Positions 16,952 through 25,382 of a stretch of DNA of 64,000 bases are shown piece after piece. The notes beneath the pieces are model-generated. The model ran no database searches, was not told the origin of the DNA, and saw only the letters and a program-made list of their open reading frames with translations. This DNA is from JAQVEM01 sp964603595 (GTDB lineage Bacteria > Actinomycetota > Humimicrobiia > Humimicrobiales > Humimicrobiaceae). Numbering within the stretch: position 1 is the stretch's first letter; each line of letters begins with the position of its first letter. Both the position numbers and the translations under genes were made by a program. The stretch is taken from NCBI GenBank assembly GCA_964603595.1, contig CAZRVN010000005.1, forward strand, positions 62,001 to 126,000. The letters are read 5' to 3'.

Positions 16952-17811
16952 ATGAAAATTCTTATTAATATAGCCAGGTTAATGGCTGTATTATTATTAA
17001 TCCTTATATTCCTTATTAATTCATATGGATGTAAAAAAGATTCCTCTTCTGAAATAATACCGGGAGAGTCCTCAGACACCGCTGAAGAACCGCAGTTTGA
17101 TATAACAGATGATGGACAGGAAAAGAAACCAGAGGATACAAAAGATGAAGACTTAACAGAAGAAAATGATAATGAAGAAATAAAAAACGAAATTTTTGCT
17201 GCATTAAATAATTTTTTACAGGCAGCAAAAGAAGATAAAGAATATAACTTTTTGATAGTTATACCAGAGAGATTATTGGCAGTTAAGAAGAATACATAGA
17301 TGGGGTAAAATCCGATTTATACTACATTATAAAAGAATCACATTCAAGCTGGAAGAACCTGGAAGCAGAGAACCTCATACTAAATAATGATAGGGCAATA
17401 CTTACCATTAGAGGAGACAGGACTGCGGAAGGAACAGAATATACTAATGAAGAAGTAAGATTTAAATTTATTAACGAAGATGGAAACTGGAAGATTGATG
17501 CCTACTATCCACTGGATATATTAATAATACCCTCAAGTCCTGAGCCAGATAGCATTATAAAATCTTCTGAATTATATATACTCAAAATTTCAGCAAATAT
17601 AAAGTCTTTTTTTGCCATAAGTGATATAAGTTTAGAATTAAATGATTTTGAAAAAAGTTTACAGCCGGATTTAGAAAATCCGTATGAACCTGAAATAAGT
17701 ATAGAAATAGCAAAAGATAATATATCAGAGGGTTTAAATGAAATAAATATTTCTGTTTATACTTTTGCCCGGACTAATGAAATTCATAGCTGGAACTTTA
17801 CCCTGGAATAA
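16952..17811 (+). pseudogene. Lipoprotein gene broken by a frameshift and a stop
   Basis: The reading frame starts with a lipoprotein signal (LLILIFLINSYGC, lipobox Cys27), then a Glu/Asp-rich linker, and stops at 17299. The sequence after about 17240 continues as protein in the -1 frame (EEYIDGVKSDLYYIIKESHS to GEAN-like ends, finishing SWNFTLE at 17811). To join the halves one frameshift near 17240 is needed, and one in-frame TAA just before EEYIDG must also be removed. The second half (about 170 codons) has the look of a small secreted domain with a beta-rich region (ENLILNNDRAILTIRGDR; VRFKFINEDGNWKIDAYYP), like DUF4878/NTF2-type lipoproteins. Either a decayed gene or local sequence errors. 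Confidence 0.65.
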
Positions 17812-17976
17812 ATACCATAAGTTTCACCTAGTCTCTATATAGCTTTTTATTATAAAAAATATATAATGATTACTTGTTTATCAACATGATTAGAGCCAGG
17901 CATATTTTTAATAAAAAGCCGGGATATATTACTGCTTACAATTTTATTAAATAAGAAACTAAAAATAAAAAGAAAA

Positions 17977-18411
17977 ATGTTTTTTGTAAAAAATGCTAAA
18001 TATAAAAAAGGCCGTTACTATAGTATTATTTCTTTGGAAACTAATATAGAAGGGAAGATTTATTCACCCCGTTCAATTAAAATAGAAGGTTTGGCAACCG
18101 GAGAAATTATATCCAGAAAAGAAGTGGCAATCGGACAAGATGGAAAAGTAAGAGCAAATATCAAGGCAAGAAATATAGTAATAGAGGGCAATTTTGTCGG
18201 TAACATTATTTTACTCGGGGAAGCTAAAATTACTTCTACGGGTAAATTATTTGGCAATTTAATTCAAAAGGATACCTTACTTAGCATAGAACCCGGAGGT
18301 CTTTTTAGGGGCAAAAATATTATTACAGATAATGATGAAATATTTAACATAGATGATAAAAGAATAGTTTCTAATATTAAAATTAAGCCCAGAAAAATAC
18401 TGGAATACTAA
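17977..18411 (+). CDS. Bactofilin-family protein
   Basis: A 144-residue polymer-forming protein (bactofilin, DUF583). The core, about residues 22-120, is a right-handed beta-helix pattern of short hydrophobic repeats with glycines (SIKIEGLATGEIISRKEVAIGQDGKV and so on), with the GxLxG-type turns of the family. Bactofilins form stable cytoskeletal filaments at the cytoplasmic membrane. The N-terminal 20 residues are basic and could contact membrane. It points towards a second, damaged bactofilin and a damaged parA on the opposite strand; bactofilin and ParA proteins are functionally linked in several bacteria. Confidence 0.82.
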   Translation: MFFVKNAKYKKGRYYSIISLETNIEGKIYSPRSIKIEGLATGEIISRKEVAIGQDGKVRANIKARNIVIEGNFVGNIILLGEAKITSTGKLFGNLIQKDTLLSIEPGGLFRGKNIITDNDEIFNIDDKRIVSNIKIKPRKILEY

Positions 18412-18498
18412 ATACTGATTAATAAAAAATATTACCTTTTTAAAATCTCAATATATAAAAGTATAATCATACACTAATAAATCTTTCCGTTTTAAAAC

Positions 18499-18999
18499 CT
18501 ATAATTTCATATTATCCTCTATATCACCTAGCTGGAACTCTTCTGCATCGCTCTCTTCCGGCATTTCCACATTTTCACCTTTTTTTTCTTTTGACTTTGA
18601 CTTTTTTTTAGCTTTTTCTCCTTCTTGTGTTATCCTCGTAACTTTACCGCTAAAAATTCCTCCTTCTTTCATAATCAGCGAATCTGTTTTTATATTACCG
18701 TCTGCTACACCTGTTTCCGTAATTTCAACCTTGCCTGTGCCTTTAAGATTGCCCTCAAATTTACCTATAATCTTAGCATCAATAGTGGTAACATCTTCAC
18801 TTACGGACCCTTCTTTCTGGATCACTATCTGACCATCCACTTTTAACTCACCTATTACTTCGCAACCGACCTCTATGGATTGAGAAATATCAAACTTACC
18901 TTCTACTCTTGCTTTATTTCACATAATAGTCAGTAATGTCCTTGGCTCTTCATTCTCTGTAATCCCTTTCCTGTCTGCATCTCTACCTGAAAAAACTAT
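18499..18999 (-). pseudogene. Second bactofilin, start codon lost and one in-frame stop
   Basis: An intact reading frame from the ATG at 18840 gives 113 residues of bactofilin core (KIIGKFEGNLKGTGKVEITE and following turns) and a charged tail. The same frame is open upstream and clearly bactofilin (ARVEGKFDISQSIEVG, then EVIGELKVDG), but it contains a TGA at 18921-18919. The natural start beside a good AAGGAGGG is an ATA at 18999. Family members have Gly where the TGA stands, so GGA to TGA is the simplest change. The short frame from 18840 could still be expressed, but it has no ribosome binding site of its own that I can see. Confidence 0.68.
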
Positions 19000-19028
19000 A
19001 TTCCCTCCTTAAATTTTAATATATTTTA

Positions 19029-19869
19029 TTAACTAAAGCCGTTTATTTTCTCTTCGAGCTGAGAAAATAATTTTATGATATCTTTAGACGCATCTGCATG
19101 CGGAAATGACATAAAAACAGGTTCTCTTTTAAGGGAAATAGATTTTTGATAATGCACCAGATATCTTATTTTCTGATTAAATATATTTAAACTCTTGCCA
19201 TACTTTTTATAAAGAGTATTTATCATCTGCTCCGGGAGTTTATTTCTTTTCTCAAATGCATTTATTACAATCCCGGCAATTCTTATGTTAATCTTATATT
19301 TTCTCTCAAGATTTCCAATTATTCTTTTTAAATAATCTATATCTAATATTGAAAACAATTCCGGCTTTATAACTGCGATGATATTCCGTGCATAAATAAT
19401 CGATGTAACCGAAAGAAGCGAAAAATTAGGTTGCGAATCTATAACTACATAGTCATAATCATTCTTCCCGATATTTTTATCCAGTACTTTCCTTACCAGC
19501 ATATTCCTGAAAATGCTCTATAAACTTTTTGCTCGCTTAAAGCTCTCTGCAACAGATAATCCGTTAGGAATTCTTCAATAAGAGAAATATTATTTGAAGA
19601 CGGCAGCAAATCAATATTATTATTAATTTTTATGATATAATCCTTAAAATTTATATTCTTCCCCTTTAGATAATCAATCATTAGATTATCCATGTTTTTT
19701 TTATCTTCAGTTCGCTGTATGCCAAACGCCTGAGCCAGATTAATTTGGGGGTCAAAGTCCATAAAAAGAATTTTTTTATTTCTTTTTTTAGCCAGATACC
19801 AGCCGAAATTATAGCAGATAGTTGTTTTTCCTGTCCCACCCTTGGTATTAAAAAAGACTATTTTTCCAT
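19029..19869 (-). pseudogene. ParA/Soj-type ATPase with two frameshifts
   Basis: Three pieces in different frames add up to one ParA of about 280 residues. Piece 1 holds the deviant Walker A (NTKGGTGKTT) and MDFDPQINLAQAFG; the ATG at 19869 joins it only if one A is added to the A5 run of the first codons. Pieces 2 and 3 meet near 19515, where ALSEQKVYR shifts by one base into MLVRKVLDKN and then the Walker B region DYDYVVIDSQPNFSLL. The C-terminus (FMSFPHADASKDIIKLF) is intact. The protein would bind ATP and DNA. No parB is in the window. It lies beside two bactofilin genes, one also damaged. Confidence 0.72.
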
Positions 19870-20105
19870 TTCAGTCACGCAACTTACTTTTTAAATGTGA
19901 TATAAACTTACTATCGCATGAAAATCATCAGAAAAATCTGCCATATTCTTAAATGGTTTAGAAAGTATTAAATGTAACAATTTTTATATTTATTACATTA
20001 TAATAATGTTTCAGTTTAAATAAAAGAATTAATGTAGGTTTATTTGAATTTTGTTTTTTAAAGCAGCACCACAGGCAATACTCTAACTCAAAACAGGCAA
20101 AAATT

Positions 20106-21488
20106 TTATCCCTTTAAAACTCCAAGGGGCTTAAGCCTTGCCACTTTTTTTGATATACCGGCATAATGAGCTATATTTACTACTTCATTCACATCCTTAT
20201 ATGCCAGGGGCGCCTCCTCTGCCAATCCAGACATACTACCTGCCATAATCACAATTCCTTTTTTATCAAGCAGTTCTTTCTTGAGTACACTTCCCTGGAA
20301 GCTTTTTTTAGCTTTAGTTCTACTCATAAGCCTTCCGGCTCCATGACATGTAGAGCCAAAACTCTCATCCATTGCTTTCTCTGTCCCTACAAGTACATAT
20401 GAATACCGCCCCATATCCCCGGGTATTATTACCGGCTGTCCGATTTCTTTATATTGCTCTGGAATATCTTTATGCCCCGGCGGAAAAGCTCTTGTTGCCC
20501 CCTTTCTGTGCACGCAAACTTTCTTAACTTTACCATCAATATTATGCTCCTCTATTTTTGCTATATTATGAGATACATCATATATAAGGGCTAAGCCCAA
20601 CTTTTCCTGGGACTTTCCAAAAGACCTTTCCAGGGCTTCCCTTGCCCAGTTGGCAAGGCACTGCCTGTTTACCATAGCATAATTAACAGCACAGACCATC
20701 GCTCCATAGTATCTTTTACCTTCAGGGGAATTTAAAGGAGCACATGCAAGTTGCCTGTCCTTAAGTTTTATCCCGTAATTCGCGCTGGCCTGCTGCATCA
20801 CCTTTAAATAATCACTGCATACCTGGTGTCCAAACCCCCTGGAGCCCGAGTGAATCATGATGGTTACCTGTCCTTCTTCAAGACCCATATGCTCTGCTGC
20901 CCTGTCATCATAAATTTCATCCACTGCCTGGATCTCCAGAAAATGATTCCCTGACCCAAGGGTTCCCACCTGTTCAAGGCCTCTCTTCATGGCATGGGAG
21001 CTTACAAAATCCGTATTACCGCCTTCCATAAATCCACCTTCTTCTATAAATAACCTGTCTTCCTCCCAGCCATAACCATTCTTAACTGCCCATTTAACAC
21101 CTTCTTTTAATAACCCGGTCAACTGGCTTTCCGACAGTTTTATTCTTCCCTTACTTCCAACTCCCCTGGGTACGCTATATGATAAAATCCTCATTATATC
21201 TTCAAGCTTACCCTTAATATCAGCAACACTTAAATTAGTGCGCAGTATTCTTACCCCGCAGGATATATCAAAGCCGACTCCTCCCGGTGATATAACACCT
21301 TCCTCCTGTCCAAAAGCAGCTACTCCTCCTATGGGAAAACCATAGCCGTAATGTATGTCAGGCATAGCAAAAGAAGCTTTTATAATTCCTGGAAGCGTGG
21401 CAACATTTATTACCTGGTCTATGGTCTTTTCCCTTACGGCATGGTCCAGAAAATTCCTGTCGGCAAAAATTATTCCGGGAACTCTCAT
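20106..21488 (-). CDS. rtcB: RNA-splicing ligase RtcB
   Basis: GTP- and Mn2+-dependent RNA ligase that joins 2',3'-cyclic phosphate or 3'-phosphate ends to 5'-OH, for tRNA or RNA repair. Motifs: AMPDIHYGYGFPIGGVAA, FDISCGVRIL with the metal-binding Cys, GSGNHFLEI, HSGSRGFGHQV, and STCHGAGRLMSR with the nucleophilic His that is guanylylated. From this ATG the protein has 460 residues. The frame stays open upstream with typical RtcB N-terminal residues (KKISDYKWEIEKDEKYG) back to the stop of the archease gene, but no ATG, GTG or TTG is found there; the true start may be an ATT near 21542. Archease, its activator, is immediately upstream. Confidence 0.95.
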   Translation of the reverse strand: MRVPGIIFADRNFLDHAVREKTIDQVINVATLPGIIKASFAMPDIHYGYGFPIGGVAAFGQEEGVISPGGVGFDISCGVRILRTNLSVADIKGKLEDIMRILSYSVPRGVGSKGRIKLSESQLTGLLKEGVKWAVKNGYGWEEDRLFIEEGGFMEGGNTDFVSSHAMKRGLEQVGTLGSGNHFLEIQAVDEIYDDRAAEHMGLEEGQVTIMIHSGSRGFGHQVCSDYLKVMQQASANYGIKLKDRQLACAPLNSPEGKRYYGAMVCAVNYAMVNRQCLANWAREALERSFGKSQEKLGLALIYDVSHNIAKIEEHNIDGKVKKVCVHRKGATRAFPPGHKDIPEQYKEIGQPVIIPGDMGRYSYVLVGTEKAMDESFGSTCHGAGRLMSRTKAKKSFQGSVLKKELLDKKGIVIMAGSMSGLAEEAPLAYKDVNEVVNIAHYAGISKKVARLKPLGVLKG

Positions 21489-21572
21489 TCCGTATTTTTC
21501 ATCTTTTTCTATTTCCCATTTATAATCACTTATTTTTTTAATGTTATAATTACCTATTTCAACCCCCCCCTG

Positions 21573-22031
21573 CTAAACATCAAAAATAACTTTTCCTTTC
21601 CAATTATTATCTGCTCTGTTTTTCTTTATCTCAAGCTTATGATAAGTTGCTGCTTTAACGGCAGCACTTATTTTATGCCTGCGCAGGTCTATCTTTTCAC
21701 CAGAGATTTCTGCCTCCAGTATGTTTTTACCGCTTTTTTCCTTAATTTCTATTACCCTGAATTCTGAAAATAACATACTGCTAACTTCATACAGGTATAT
21801 TAACTTCTCAAGCCACGATATTAGTAAATCTTCATAGCCAGTATTTTCCCCGGTTACTTTAATAATCTTTTTTTCCATAGGTTTAATCAATTTTAAATCA
21901 CACATTATAGAAAACATACCGGCTGCTGCATTTTCAAAAAGCTCCGGCAGCGTACTGCCGTAAAACTCTATTCCAATATCAGAAAGATGGTCTATGTACC
22001 TGTATTTTATTATATTTATTTTATTTTTCAT
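21573..22031 (-). CDS. Archease
   Basis: A 152-residue archease, the chaperone-like cofactor that speeds guanylylation and turnover of RtcB. The N-terminal YRYIDHLSDIGIEFYG holds the acidic/His metal site, and the C-terminal part has KAATYHKLEI and a final Asp (FDV), as in the family. It lies directly upstream of rtcB in the same reading frame, separated from the RtcB-like codons by just one TAG (21575-21573). This is the expected functional pair. Ribosome binding sequences before the ATG are weak. Confidence 0.93.
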   Translation of the reverse strand: MKNKINIIKYRYIDHLSDIGIEFYGSTLPELFENAAAGMFSIMCDLKLIKPMEKKIIKVTGENTGYEDLLISWLEKLIYLYEVSSMLFSEFRVIEIKEKSGKNILEAEISGEKIDLRRHKISAAVKAATYHKLEIKKNRADNNWKGKVIFDV

Positions 22032-22125
22032 ATAAAGCCATTTATAAAGTATTTATCATGCGGGTATGTAAATGCTTTTTAAAAATATTTAAAAATTATT
22101 TTAGAATCTTTTTAGCTTTTTACAT

Positions 22126-22153
22126 GCAGGTAGGCTAATAAGTCCTACCCTGC
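22126..22153. terminator. Possible terminator hairpin after the PEBP gene
   Basis: A nine-base-pair inverted repeat (arms 22126-22134 and 22144-22153, one bulged base) with a GC-rich stem lies between the PEBP gene and archease. The run of T after it on the minus strand is poor, so the assignment is tentative. Confidence 0.4.
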
Positions 22154-22163
22154 CTGCCATAAA

Positions 22164-22604
22164 TTATTTTCGCCTGTATAATCCCACAAGCTCCGCCTTT
22201 GCCAGAATTTTTCCCCTCATCTCTCGTTCTATATCGGTTGACCTGGCAGAATTACCAAGCCCAAGGTCAGAGTTTAAGGCATAGAGCTTAAAGAAATAGC
22301 GGTGTGTTCCAGAAGGAGGGCAGGGGCCGCTGTATCCGGAACTACCTGAATCAGTTACGCCTTCTGTTGTATCAGGTGGACAGCTATTTTTGGGGATTTC
22401 ATTAGTACCGGGGTCTATATTCCATACTGTCCAGTGAACCCATACGCCCCCTGGAGCATCGGGGTCATCAACAATTAAGGCCAGGCTTTTTGTATTTTCG
22501 GGAACATCACTTATAACCAGAGGAGGGCTTACCCCTCCACCATCACAGGTGTATTCTGGTGGCATCAATCCATTGTTTTTAAAAGCAGGGCTTTCAATCT
22601 TCAT
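22164..22604 (-). CDS. YbhB/YbcL-type PEBP family protein
   Basis: A 146-residue phosphatidylethanolamine-binding-protein fold of the bacterial YbhB/YbcL (Raf kinase inhibitor-like) group. Motifs: YTCDGGGVSPPL, LIVDDPDAPGGVWVHW and SGYSGPCPPSGTHRYFFKLYAL, which line the anion-binding pocket. I use the ATG at 22604 because GGAGG precedes it and the family starts with (M)xIxSxAFxxxGxIP; an upstream ATG at 22661 would add 19 unlike residues. No signal peptide, so cytoplasmic. The cellular role of these proteins is unsettled. It is in the same direction as archease-rtcB but separated by a hairpin. Confidence 0.93.
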   Translation of the reverse strand: MKIESPAFKNNGLMPPEYTCDGGGVSPPLVISDVPENTKSLALIVDDPDAPGGVWVHWTVWNIDPGTNEIPKNSCPPDTTEGVTDSGSSGYSGPCPPSGTHRYFFKLYALNSDLGLGNSARSTDIEREMRGKILAKAELVGLYRRK

Positions 22605-22867
22605 AGGAAAACCTCCTGTACTTTTTAAATTTAAAATCCTTTTATGATTAAATACTATCATTTTTTTTCTGCTATTTGTAGCTTATAAGGAGCTTAAAAA
22701 AGGGGAAGTAACCATTTTTAAAATATTTATTTACAGCTTTTCTATCTTAAAGGGATTCAAAAATTTTTAAAAAACTCTTTTACTTAAAATTCATAATAGG
22801 TATAGAATATGATAGAATTAAAATATATTAAGCTTCCTTTAAATAAAAAAAGGTGTAAATACAGTTA

Positions 22868-23236
22868 ATGAATAAAGAATTATTAGATAAACTAAATAAA
22901 AAATTAAAAGAGATTGATTCACTTAAGAATCTGAACAATAAAGATTTTAAATTCAAGACATGGCATGTCAGTACCATAAATCTTTTAAAAACGCTGCCCA
23001 AGGATTTCATAAATGAGGTTAATGATTTTAAAAAATTAACATTTTCCGATACCAAATACCATCGCGGCGCAAGACCGTTTAACCCGCTGAATAACACTAA
23101 ATACATAGAAGACCTGGACAGTGCCGGTAAAATTCTTAAAAAAATTATACCTGCAAAAAAAGAAAGCAAAGAAAAGAAATCTTCCGGAGTTAAAAAAGAC
23201 AGTAAACCTAAAAAAGAATCCAAACCTAAAAAATAA
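22868..23236 (+). CDS. Hypothetical protein with lysine-rich tail
   Basis: A 122-residue protein I do not recognise. Residues 1-95 look folded and mostly helical (NKELLDKLNKKLKEIDSL; KTWHVSTINLLKTLPKDF; FSDTKYHRGARPFNPLNN). The last 28 residues are a Lys/Ser/Pro tail with repeats of KKESK and KPKK, like the basic tails of nucleic-acid-binding proteins. AAAGGTG is about 12 bases before the ATG. It lies between the PEBP gene and an attachment-site-like tRNA fragment and may belong to a mobile or accessory stretch. Confidence 0.6.
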   Translation: MNKELLDKLNKKLKEIDSLKNLNNKDFKFKTWHVSTINLLKTLPKDFINEVNDFKKLTFSDTKYHRGARPFNPLNNTKYIEDLDSAGKILKKIIPAKKESKEKKSSGVKKDSKPKKESKPKK

Positions 23237-23517
23237 AAGTTTTCAATACACAGAAGAACAAGTAATTGATAGATATCAGCACTTTATTATTTTTATATAA
23301 CTATTAGAAAATAATTACAACTTTATAAAAAATATCTTATATAAATTCAGAGTTTTTTAGAATAAGAAGTGGTGCCTCTGAGCAGTTCAATGTCGAACCG
23401 TATTCTAAGGGAATTAGAGAAATTATATAAATTCATAGAAGAAAGCGAACAAAAGCAGTAATTAATATTACTGCTTTATCTTTTCAATTATTTAGTTTTT
23501 GTTTACCTAAAGGTTAT

Positions 23518-24099
23518 TTATAAACTAATTATTCTAATTATTGATATCGCATACATAATAAGGCTTCCTAAAGTAAAAATCCATTCATATGCTGTTGATC
23601 CAGTTCCATAATTATCATATTGCTCCTGAATAGTGTCTGCAATAAATGCTGGGAAGTCACTATTACCTACATCAGAATGGACTTGTGCTCTACCTATGGG
23701 AATAAAAAAATCTAAAAAAATAAGAAACCTATTTTTCGGGAAACCTGGGAATTTTTTTGGTTTTATATCTTTTTTATTTAGAATATCTTTTTTTATAAAT
23801 TCTCTATATGCTCTAAAACTACCCGCATAATTTAAAGCAGCCCAACGTTTAAGTCTTAACTGTACTCTAATGAAAATATGTAATAGAAACCATATTAATG
23901 AGAATCCTAATATTTTAATCCAAAGTATTTCGATGCTTCCAAACCAACCATCTACTTGTGAAATAGCCATTATTGTAGCAAATACAGTCACTTGCAGGAG
24001 GATTCCGGCATGTGATACGTTCTCTTTTTGATGATGATATGAATCATATCTCTCAAGCAGATATTCTATAAAAGATTTTATTTGATTTTCTTTATCCAT
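23518..24099 (-). CDS. Membrane protein of unknown function
   Basis: A 193-residue protein not recognised. It has a hydrophilic N-terminal helix (KENQIKSFIEYLLERYDSYHHQKENVSHAG), two hydrophobic segments (about residues 31-48 and 59-78), a long cytoplasmic-type middle region with several lysines and KFPGFPKNRFLIF, and a last hydrophobic segment at the C-terminus (about 172-192). Gene-poor and AT-rich flanks on both sides. The preceding 281-base gap (23237-23517) holds at most a 23-codon frame (23390-23461) that I do not consider a gene. Confidence 0.55.
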   Translation of the reverse strand: MDKENQIKSFIEYLLERYDSYHHQKENVSHAGILLQVTVFATIMAISQVDGWFGSIEILWIKILGFSLIWFLLHIFIRVQLRLKRWAALNYAGSFRAYREFIKKDILNKKDIKPKKFPGFPKNRFLIFLDFFIPIGRAQVHSDVGNSDFPAFIADTIQEQYDNYGTGSTAYEWIFTLGSLIMYAISIIRIISL

Positions 24100-24187
24100 A
24101 TAAATATACTGTTTTTACTTCAATTCAATTACTGTAATTCAGCATATACAATTACATTAATAATATCAAATATAGTTAAAGAAGAAA

Positions 24188-24215
24188 TGGCTGGGGAGGG
24201 AGGATTCGAACCACA
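24188..24215 (-). pseudogene. 3' fragment of a tRNA-Gln-like gene (attachment-site-like)
   Basis: On the minus strand the sequence reads as a T-arm (GGTTCGAATCC) followed by the 3' acceptor strand CTCCCCAGCCA, including CCA. The TGGGG...CCCCAG acceptor is typical of bacterial tRNA-Gln. Nothing of the remaining tRNA is present; an AT-rich inverted repeat takes its place. Such 3' ends are what integrases leave as att sites. Confidence 0.7.
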
Positions 24216-24216
24216 A

Positions 24217-24246
24217 AAATTTATTAATAATACTATTAATAAATTT
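24217..24246. repeat. AT-rich perfect inverted repeat
   Basis: Two 13-base arms (24217-24229 and 24234-24246), perfectly complementary, with a four-base loop. It lies between the tRNA-Gln-like fragment and tRNA-Leu, just downstream of the tRNA-Leu 3' end, so it could be a processing or termination hairpin or a recombination scar. Confidence 0.7.
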
Positions 24247-24264
24247 ATTTAAACAAGTATTAGA

Positions 24265-24352
24265 TGGTGCCCGAGGCCAGAATCGAACTGGCACGAGGCA
24301 AAACCTCAACGGATTTTAAGTCCGTTGCGTCTACCAATTCCGCCACTCGGGC
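24265..24352 (-). tRNA. tRNA-Leu (anticodon TAA)
   Basis: An 88-base tRNA with encoded CCA. The acceptor stem GCCCGAG pairs with CTCGGGC; the anticodon stem ACGGA/TCCGT encloses CTTAAAA, so the anticodon is TAA; a long variable arm and the T-loop GTTCGATTC complete a class II tRNA. Confidence 0.95.
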
Positions 24353-24379
24353 ATCCTGCAAATTTGCTGATTTATATTA

Positions 24380-25324
24380 TCAGAAATCAATAAGTGTGTA
24401 AATAATCCCATCCAGAATATCCTTTTCGCTTACAGAAATATATTCACTGCCCAGCAGTTTAAGGACATCTATAACAATTGCCGTGCCTCCAACAATTACA
24501 TCAGCTCTCCCGGGGTCAATCCCCGCAACCTTTTTTCTATCCTCAAGGTTTAACCCGCATAGATAGATGTATATCCCCTCAATTTTTTTTAGGTCTAAAA
24601 TGTGTTTATGTATTTTCTTACTGTCATATTTATCTAATCTTAAATCAACAGCAGCAAGGGTGCTTATTGTTCCTCCAACTCCTATTACATATTCCACCTC
24701 AAAAATTTTTACTTTCCTGATAGTGCGTCTTAACTTTCTTTTTATATAATAATGCATTTTATTTAACCTTCCTGCATCAGGAATATCTGAATTCATATAT
24801 CTCTCACTGATGTTTACACATCCTATATCAACACTTTTAATAAAATCCGGTCTTGAGCTTCTGCCTCCCACTATAAATTCACTGCTTCCCCCTCCAATAT
24901 CCAGGACCAGTATTTTTGAAGCTTCACCTGAATTGCTTCTACTGTAATCCCTTCCTATATCCTTTACTGCACCATAAAAGCTCAAACGCGCTTCTTCATC
25001 TCCTTTGATAACATCAACTTTTATTCCCAGGATTTTTTCCGCAGAAGACACGAAATCCCTGCTATTTGCTGCTTCTCTTAAGACGCTTGTCCCGACAACC
25101 CTGTATTTTTTTACATTATGCTTGTTGATTAATTCACGGTAAGCTTTAAGGACATCAAGAGTTTTATCAGCAGAATCTCCGGAAATAATATTACTTTTAT
25201 TAAGGCCGGAACCCAGGCGGGTTATTTCCATCTTTCTTTCAAGAATAGAGAGATTATTGTGGTGGTAATCACTTATTAGTAATCTGGTGGAGTTAGTTCC
25301 TATATCAATGGCTGCTAGTTTCAT
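24380..25324 (-). CDS. Ppx/GppA family exopolyphosphatase/pppGpp phosphatase
   Basis: A 314-residue actin-fold phosphatase that splits polyphosphate or converts pppGpp to ppGpp. The phosphate 1 motif is AIDIGTNSTRLLISD and the phosphate 2 motif is VLDIGGGSSEFIVGG; EARLSFYGAV and GVGGTISTLAAVDL are further family signatures. The length suits the short, two-domain form (as in Actinobacteria) that lacks the HD and C-terminal domains of E. coli PPX. It follows ftsB on the same strand, an arrangement common in Actinobacteria. Confidence 0.92.
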   Translation of the reverse strand: MKLAAIDIGTNSTRLLISDYHHNNLSILERKMEITRLGSGLNKSNIISGDSADKTLDVLKAYRELINKHNVKKYRVVGTSVLREAANSRDFVSSAEKILGIKVDVIKGDEEARLSFYGAVKDIGRDYSRSNSGEASKILVLDIGGGSSEFIVGGRSSRPDFIKSVDIGCVNISERYMNSDIPDAGRLNKMHYYIKRKLRRTIRKVKIFEVEYVIGVGGTISTLAAVDLRLDKYDSKKIHKHILDLKKIEGIYIYLCGLNLEDRKKVAGIDPGRADVIVGGTAIVIDVLKLLGSEYISVSEKDILDGIIYTLIDF

Positions 25325-25382
25325 TTATTATAATAACTTATAACTGTTTACTTAATCTATCTGCTTGTCTCCTGATACCTGG

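Noticed and set aside
18919..18921. TGA read as glycine, as in some candidate phyla
   Set aside because: TGA ends pabA, the ABC-2 ATPase and other genes at proper places and overlaps ATG starts, so the standard code applies.
23390..23461. 23-codon open frame as a gene
   Set aside because: Too short, no ribosome binding site, no recognised family.
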